Source: Spongilla lacustris (Eukaryota; Porifera; Demospongiae; Spongillida; Spongillidae). From it: a stretch of 64,000 nt of DNA. The first letter of the stretch is position 1. Each line of letters begins with the position of its first letter. Shown in pieces: positions 63,128-64,000 of the stretch. Made by a program: the position numbers and the translations under genes. The notes under the pieces were generated by a model. The model made no database searches. It saw only the letters and a list, made by a program, of their open reading frames with translations, and was not told the DNA's origin. The DNA is taken from assembly GCA_949361645.1 (NCBI GenBank), contig OX442422.1:5765642-5829641 (forward strand). Direction: 5' to 3'.

Positions 63128-63855
63128 GCTGTTTCAGGCCCATTCAACGTTGGACAATAAGTCATTATAAGACCTACGCCCTGAAATATTGAAACGATTA
63201 CATCATGGAACATGACCTCAACAAGGACGTTGTATCTTCGAGCTATATAAGGACTGCACTTGTAGTCCCGCCATTTAAAAACCATTTTAGCGTACACATA
63301 CCATTTTTCTATCCTTCGTGTGAATTACAAGGCACAACTCTGTACCGTCTGTTAGCTATAGCGCTCGCCACGAGAGCACCGCAATTAGATATCCTTCACG
63401 AAGATCGGAACACTAGACTACTGCCAATTTTCCTGGATGAAAACAAAACGTGGATAAATGGTGGAGAGTGGAGGCTACCTTGAAATCCAAACAACTAAGT
63501 GCGGCCTGTAGAAATGACAGCGCTACAAGTCATCAAACATAGGTGATTTGACTCATTTTATAAGTGATTTTTCATACCATGTATAGCATAGGTGATACAT
63601 ATTTGCGTCTTTTTGTTACAACTGGTATTGCTGCGATATTTTGTGATATTCCTACATTACACACTGGTAATACTGCAACTTTTCCTGTATTGATGCATAT
63701 GTCCTTGGCTGCCGGTGCATTGAATTTGACATGTATATGGATTTGTTCCTTGTTTTCCAAGGAGACCAAATCCAACATACCACTTATGTACCCAAGCAAC
63801 ATTGTGGTCGTCAAGAAAATGCATTAATACTGGGATAGTGGCTTTGGGAAATAAC
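63128..63855. other. No gene seen
   Basis: ORFs at 63205-63483 and 63564-63827 (+) have no recognisable domain. The second has hydrophobic stretches but no supporting signal. Confidence 0.3.
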
Positions 63856-63868
63856 GTGTGTGTGTGTG

Positions 63869-63914
<46 letters not shown>
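63856..63914. repeat. (GT)n microsatellite
   Basis: About 28 GT units with one interruption. Confidence 0.95.
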
Positions 63915-63919
<5 letters not shown>

Positions 63920-64000
63920 TCTTATGACTTCTCTGTATGTGATGTCATCCTGTCAGTGATAATCATGTGCACGTGCTCTTCCTTGTGTTGGACAGGTTCT

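Overview
The window is animal nuclear DNA. It has spliced genes with GT-AG introns, no bacterial-style operons, many simple repeats, several classes of transposable element, and one 200-N scaffold gap (34582-34781). Three TRAF/MATH genes, introns mostly of 51-72 bp in several genes, and dense palindromic ACATGT/TACATGTA runs fit an early-branching marine invertebrate. A sponge is my best guess, but the sequence does not prove it.

Layout. 1-9.2 kb is mostly empty, with two foldback elements and one small glycine-zipper ORF. 9.27-23.6 kb (+) is a five-exon TRAF2/3-like gene whose third intron (9.4 kb) is full of repeats, two head-to-tail TIR elements and a fragment of a RAG1-like transposase. 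23.8-30.4 kb holds a TIR element, broken non-LTR and hAT pieces and a 203-bp perfect CA array. 31.1-34.6 kb (-) is a complete ten-exon gene for a RAG1-like protein of 964 residues. The gap and a Ty3/gypsy element (34.8-38.35 kb, -) follow. 39-40.9 kb (+) is a double-MATH TRAF-like gene. 42.6-46.6 kb is a tandem duplication carrying three tiny two-exon genes (-), two of which end in perfect CaaX boxes (CVIL, CIIL). 47.4-47.8 kb is a 31-bp minisatellite. 52.3-52.9 kb is a TIR element. 54.5-57.9 kb (-) is a second double-MATH TRAF-like gene that probably splices to an exon encoding a transmembrane tail. 58.9-62.4 kb is a graveyard of non-LTR retrotransposon pieces in both orientations.

The two results I find most exciting are the intact RAG1-like gene and the CaaX micro-gene family. 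The RAG1-like protein combines the RAG1 N-terminal zinc-binding region, a RING and the Transib/RAG1 catalytic core. Its second catalytic Asp lies exactly as far from the CxxC pair as in vertebrate RAG1, and it has an H-x4-H pair before the catalytic Glu. No RAG2-like gene is visible. The TRAF genes are plausible innate-immune or stress-signalling adaptors; the rest of the window is largely mobile DNA. Functions are inferred from motifs only.
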